This document shows positions 14,297-16,798 of a stretch of 16,798 nucleotides of DNA, piece by piece. The DNA lies in assembly GCA_023387375.1 (NCBI GenBank), contig JAEWIE010000010.1, forward strand, positions 1 to 16,798, read 5' to 3'. The notes below the pieces were generated by a model. The model was not told the origin of the DNA. It did not search any database and worked only from the letters and a program-made list of their open reading frames with translations. This DNA is from Bacteroidota bacterium. Its GTDB lineage: Bacteria > Bacteroidota > Bacteroidia > Flavobacteriales > Weeksellaceae. Positions within the stretch are counted from its first letter, which is position 1. Every line of letters begins with the position of its first letter. A program made the position numbers and the translations under genes.

Positions 14297-14304
14297 TATT
14301 TTTG
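14297..14304 (+). promoter_or_regulatory. -7 promoter element of the NPP phosphodiesterase gene
   Basis: TATTTTTG is an exact TAnnTTTG match, 21 bases before the ATG. Just upstream are two direct AAGCCTT repeats (14273-14279 and 14291-14297; 18 bases start to start), the second touching the -7 box. Confidence 0.5.
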
Positions 14305-14325
14305 TAGGAATTTAAGAAAATAGAG

Positions 14326-15606
14326 ATGAAAAAATGCCTTGTTCTTTTTTTTAGTTTGTTCCTTTTTTTAGGGTTTGCGCAGGTGGATACCGCGCAAGTG
14401 GTTGTTTCGGGCCGTAGCAATAGCGTAGAGGCAATGAACAAACCCTACGTGATTCTAATTTCTGCCGATGGATTTCGGTATGATTATGCAAAGAAATACG
14501 GCGCTAAAAATCTTTTAGCCCTTGCGAGCAAAGGAGTCCAGGCCAAAGCGATGGTTCCATCTTATCCTTCCGTTACAGGACCGAACCATTACACACTTGT
14601 GACAGGTATGTATCCTTCTCATACTGGATTTGTTGACAATTATTTCTATGACAATCAAAGAAAGGACGATTTTTCAATGAGTCGAGCGGAAAAAATAACA
14701 GACGGCAGCTGGCTAAAAGGACTTCCGCTTTGGGGTCTGGCGGAAAATCACCAAACCATGGCTGCAAGTTTGTTTTGGGTAGCCTCTAATGGTAACGCTG
14801 GAGGAATAAGACCAAGTTATTATTATCCATACCACGAGAAGTTTGATGCAAAACAGCGTATCTCTATAGTTGAGAATTGGCTTAAACTTCCCGCAGAGAA
14901 AAGACCGCATTTAATTACACTCTATTTTTATCAGGTGGATAAGATGGGGCATTTGCATGGTCCCGATTCTAACGAGACTAAAGACGCAGTTTTAAAAGTG
15001 GACCAGGCGGTAGGAGAACTTGTGCAAAGAGTAAATAAATTAGGTCTATCCAATGTGAATATTATTTTTGTTTCGGATCACGGAATGTTAGGCGTCGATT
15101 TAGAAAATCCTCTTTCGATTCCTGAAGTTTTAAACGATACGGATCGTTTTCGTTTTGTGAATGCTCAGACTTTACTTCGCGTGCAGGTAAAAGATCCGGC
15201 TCAAATTTACTCTACTTATAAAGAGCTCAAAAGATCGCAAACTAAGGACTACAAAGTATACTTAGCTTCGCGTTTTCCTAAGAGACTGCACTACCGAAGT
15301 GGTACCGATACGTTTGCTTCTCGTATGGGAGATATATACCTAGTTCCCAAAAAAGGAAAGGTCTTTCTAAGCAAAAACGATTATAAAACGCCAGGTAAGC
15401 ATGGCTATGATCCTAGGAAAGTCCCTGAAATGAAATCGGTATTTTATGCGATAGGGCCAGGGTTTAAAAAAGGGAAAACAATCGGAGAATTTAAAAATGT
15501 AGAAATCTATGGAATTGTGGCCGATCTTCTAGATCTTCCTTATTCACATCCGATTGATGGAACCCACAAGACAGCCAAGAAAGTTTTGGTTTCTGAATCA
15601 AAATAA
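14326..15606 (+). CDS. Secreted NPP-type phosphodiesterase / alkaline phosphatase superfamily
   Basis: This 426-residue protein has a signal peptide (MKKCLVLFFSLFLFLGFAQ) and one catalytic domain of the nucleotide pyrophosphatase/phosphodiesterase (type I) family. All metal and catalytic positions are present: D48 in LISADGF, nucleophile T84 in SVTGPNHYTLVTG, D205 and H209 in YQVDKMGHLHG, D251-H252 in VSDHGM, and H359 in GKHGYDP. NPP enzymes bind two Zn2+ and hydrolyse phosphodiester or pyrophosphate bonds of nucleotides or phospholipid head groups; substrate preference cannot be read here. It likely acts in the periplasm, scavenging phosphate or nucleosides. It is monocistronic, diverges from uspA, and its stop lies one base from the stop of the convergent amylase gene. 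Confidence 0.92.
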   Translation: MKKCLVLFFSLFLFLGFAQVDTAQVVVSGRSNSVEAMNKPYVILISADGFRYDYAKKYGAKNLLALASKGVQAKAMVPSYPSVTGPNHYTLVTGMYPSHTGFVDNYFYDNQRKDDFSMSRAEKITDGSWLKGLPLWGLAENHQTMAASLFWVASNGNAGGIRPSYYYPYHEKFDAKQRISIVENWLKLPAEKRPHLITLYFYQVDKMGHLHGPDSNETKDAVLKVDQAVGELVQRVNKLGLSNVNIIFVSDHGMLGVDLENPLSIPEVLNDTDRFRFVNAQTLLRVQVKDPAQIYSTYKELKRSQTKDYKVYLASRFPKRLHYRSGTDTFASRMGDIYLVPKKGKVFLSKNDYKTPGKHGYDPRKVPEMKSVFYAIGPGFKKGKTIGEFKNVEIYGIVADLLDLPYSHPIDGTHKTAKKVLVSESK

Positions 15607-15607
15607 G

Positions 15608-16798
15608 CTAGTCTTTCTTGAGGCTATACACCGAGAGGCTAGCGGCAGGACAAGGAAATTCTCCCCAGCCGGATTCGTTTATTTCTACATCTTGCTTTGT
15701 GTGACCAAGAAGATCGAAAAAACGCATGCCTGCATATCTTTTGCCCACTTCCATCGAAATGGAATTCTCCCCTGAATTACTGAGCACCACTGCAAGCCCC
15801 TCATGCTTGTCATCTCCTTCTCTTGTCCAGCCAATGCAAGTAGGTTCCAAGAAGAAATCTCGCTGCATTCCATAAGCGTGATTTTTTCTTGCTTTTAAAA
15901 GAAGCTCAAGGCTATCTACTTTGGGGAGGAGGATTTCGTACTCATTTCCATCTTCCCCTTTGTCTATGTAGCTTGCACCAAATAGGTCGGGATAGAACAG
16001 ACAAGGATAGGCTTCTTCTCTCAGTAGGATTAAAGCGTAGGCTAGAGGTTTAAACCAAGGCTCCACAGGCGCTTCTAATTGTTGAAGCGGTTGCGTATCA
16101 TGGTTGGCGACCACGGTCACGGAAAGATCAGGCCTTTCCTTCGTAAGGGTCTCTTCAAAGATTTGAGTGAGGTCAAAGTTTTCCCCTTGTTTGGACGCCA
16201 AATGAAATTGATGTTGCAGCGAAGAGTCAAATAAACTCATGCATTCTTCGGTGGCGGCTATGTACTCCAGAAGGAGGTGCAGCTGCCCTGGCGCCCAGTA
16301 TTCACCTACGGCAAATAGATTTTTTCCCGTATTCGAACGAAGATTGTTGAGCCATTCTTTATAAAAGTCTGGAGATTGATGCTTCACCGCATCCAGTCTT
16401 ACGCCATCAAAGAAAATTTGATCGTGATACCATTTGCCCCATCGACCCAGTTCTTCTCTTACGAAAGGATTTCGGTGTTCAATATCATTGTACATCAAGT
16501 AGTCGTAATTGCCTTTTTCGTCACCAATCACTTCTTCCCAACCTTCTCCAAACTCGTTTATGATTTGAAAGATTCCTTCCTCCTGCCCCTCCGCGTAATC
16601 TACTCCTGAGAAACAGGTAAAGTTCCACTGAAAAGTGGAGTATTTCTGTTTGCGTCCAGGAAATGTAAATTTAGTATAGCTTTCAATCTCAAAGGGTTCA
16701 GAGAGGTTTTCTTGTCGGTTCTCGGGATTGACACGTACGACATGAAATTTTTCTTTTTCATCGCCTCCGGCTTTATGGTTGAGCACTATGTCTGCAAT
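15608..16798 (-). CDS. Alpha-amylase, GH13 (cytoplasmic AmyS/GH13_5 type), C-terminal part, truncated by window edge
   Basis: The 396 visible residues begin IADIVLNHK, which is GH13 conserved region I (its His aligns with the region I His), so about 90-110 residues are missing beyond the window. Region II is GVRLDAVKH with nucleophile D136 (visible numbering) and R134. Region III is VGEYW with acid/base E166. Region IV is VANHDTQ with H233-D234. All catalytic residues are intact. A C-terminal beta domain ends CPAASLSVYSLKKD. The pattern (region II DAVKH, WxNWYxxxxFFDG-like spacing, GEYW) fits glucan 1,4-alpha-maltohexaosidase-type amylases that hydrolyse internal alpha-1,4 bonds of starch or glycogen. 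No signal sequence can be judged because the N-terminus is outside the window. Confidence 0.93.
   Translation of the reverse strand: MADIVLNHKAGGDEKEKFHVVRVNPENRQENLSEPFEIESYTKFTFPGRKQKYSTFQWNFTCFSGVDYAEGQEEGIFQIINEFGEGWEEVIGDEKGNYDYLMYNDIEHRNPFVREELGRWGKWYHDQIFFDGVRLDAVKHQSPDFYKEWLNNLRSNTGKNLFAVGEYWAPGQLHLLLEYIAATEECMSLFDSSLQHQFHLASKQGENFDLTQIFEETLTKERPDLSVTVVANHDTQPLQQLEAPVEPWFKPLAYALILLREEAYPCLFYPDLFGASYIDKGEDGNEYEILLPKVDSLELLLKARKNHAYGMQRDFFLEPTCIGWTREGDDKHEGLAVVLSNSGENSISMEVGKRYAGMRFFDLLGHTKQDVEINESGWGEFPCPAASLSVYSLKKD

Noticed and set aside
16376..16609. Plus-strand ORF opposite the amylase catalytic region
   Set aside because: It lies fully inside the amylase gene, which has all four GH13 conserved regions on the other strand.
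1..16798. Defence system, prophage, insertion sequence or CRISPR array
   Set aside because: No transposase, integrase, phage, restriction or Cas-like protein and no regularly spaced repeats are present; most genes are housekeeping.

Overview
The window is about 16.8 kb of chromosomal core sequence from a member of the Bacteroidota, most likely the Flavobacteriales. Several observations support this. Many 5' leaders are AT-rich and lack a Shine-Dalgarno sequence. Boxes matching the Bacteroidota -7 element TAnnTTTG lie just upstream of recA, pfkA, tig, dgkA, the DUF6341/DUF6427 pair and a secreted phosphodiesterase. There is a TonB-dependent receptor with an N-terminal carboxypeptidase-D-regulatory-like domain. 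The small membrane families DUF6427 and DUF6341 are typical of flavobacteria. This assignment is inference from sequence, not from a database match. There are no mobile elements, rRNA or tRNA genes or CRISPR arrays, and no gene-free stretch longer than 300 bases.

Layout: (1) 1-3576, all on the minus strand: the 5' end of recA, a DUF2236/MpaB-type oxygenase, and a two-gene glycolytic operon pfkA-gapA closed by a clear terminator. (2) 3679-7066, plus strand: a three-gene cluster of a small membrane-anchored His/Cys protein, a TonB-dependent receptor and a His/Asp/Glu-rich lipoprotein. A 19-bp AT-rich palindrome sits directly in front of it and a strong terminator follows it. I read this as a metal-acquisition (zinc- or copper-type) operon. 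(3) 7204-8538: trigger factor (tig) with a degenerate-looking middle domain carrying two His clusters. A bidirectional terminator separates it from a convergent minus-strand pair, DUF6427 membrane protein then DUF3109 Cys-rich protein. (4) 10264-10494: a tiny DUF6341 membrane protein diverging from DUF6427 with mirror-image -7 boxes. (5) 10683-13014, minus strand: dgkA overlapping an LTA-synthase/MdoB-like phosphoglycerol transferase by 17 bp. (6) 13268-16798: an orphan secreted protein behind a 22-bp palindrome, a UspA protein, a secreted NPP-type phosphodiesterase, and the C-terminal part of a cytoplasmic GH13 alpha-amylase cut by the window edge.

Functional links: pfkA-gapA and the amylase belong to central carbohydrate use. 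DgkA would recycle the diacylglycerol that a phosphoglycerol transferase releases from phosphatidylglycerol, so their overlap makes biochemical sense. The least described material is the three-gene metal-type locus with its operator-like palindrome, and the DUF6427/DUF3109/DUF6341 neighbourhood. I did not find a clearly novel defence or mobile system.
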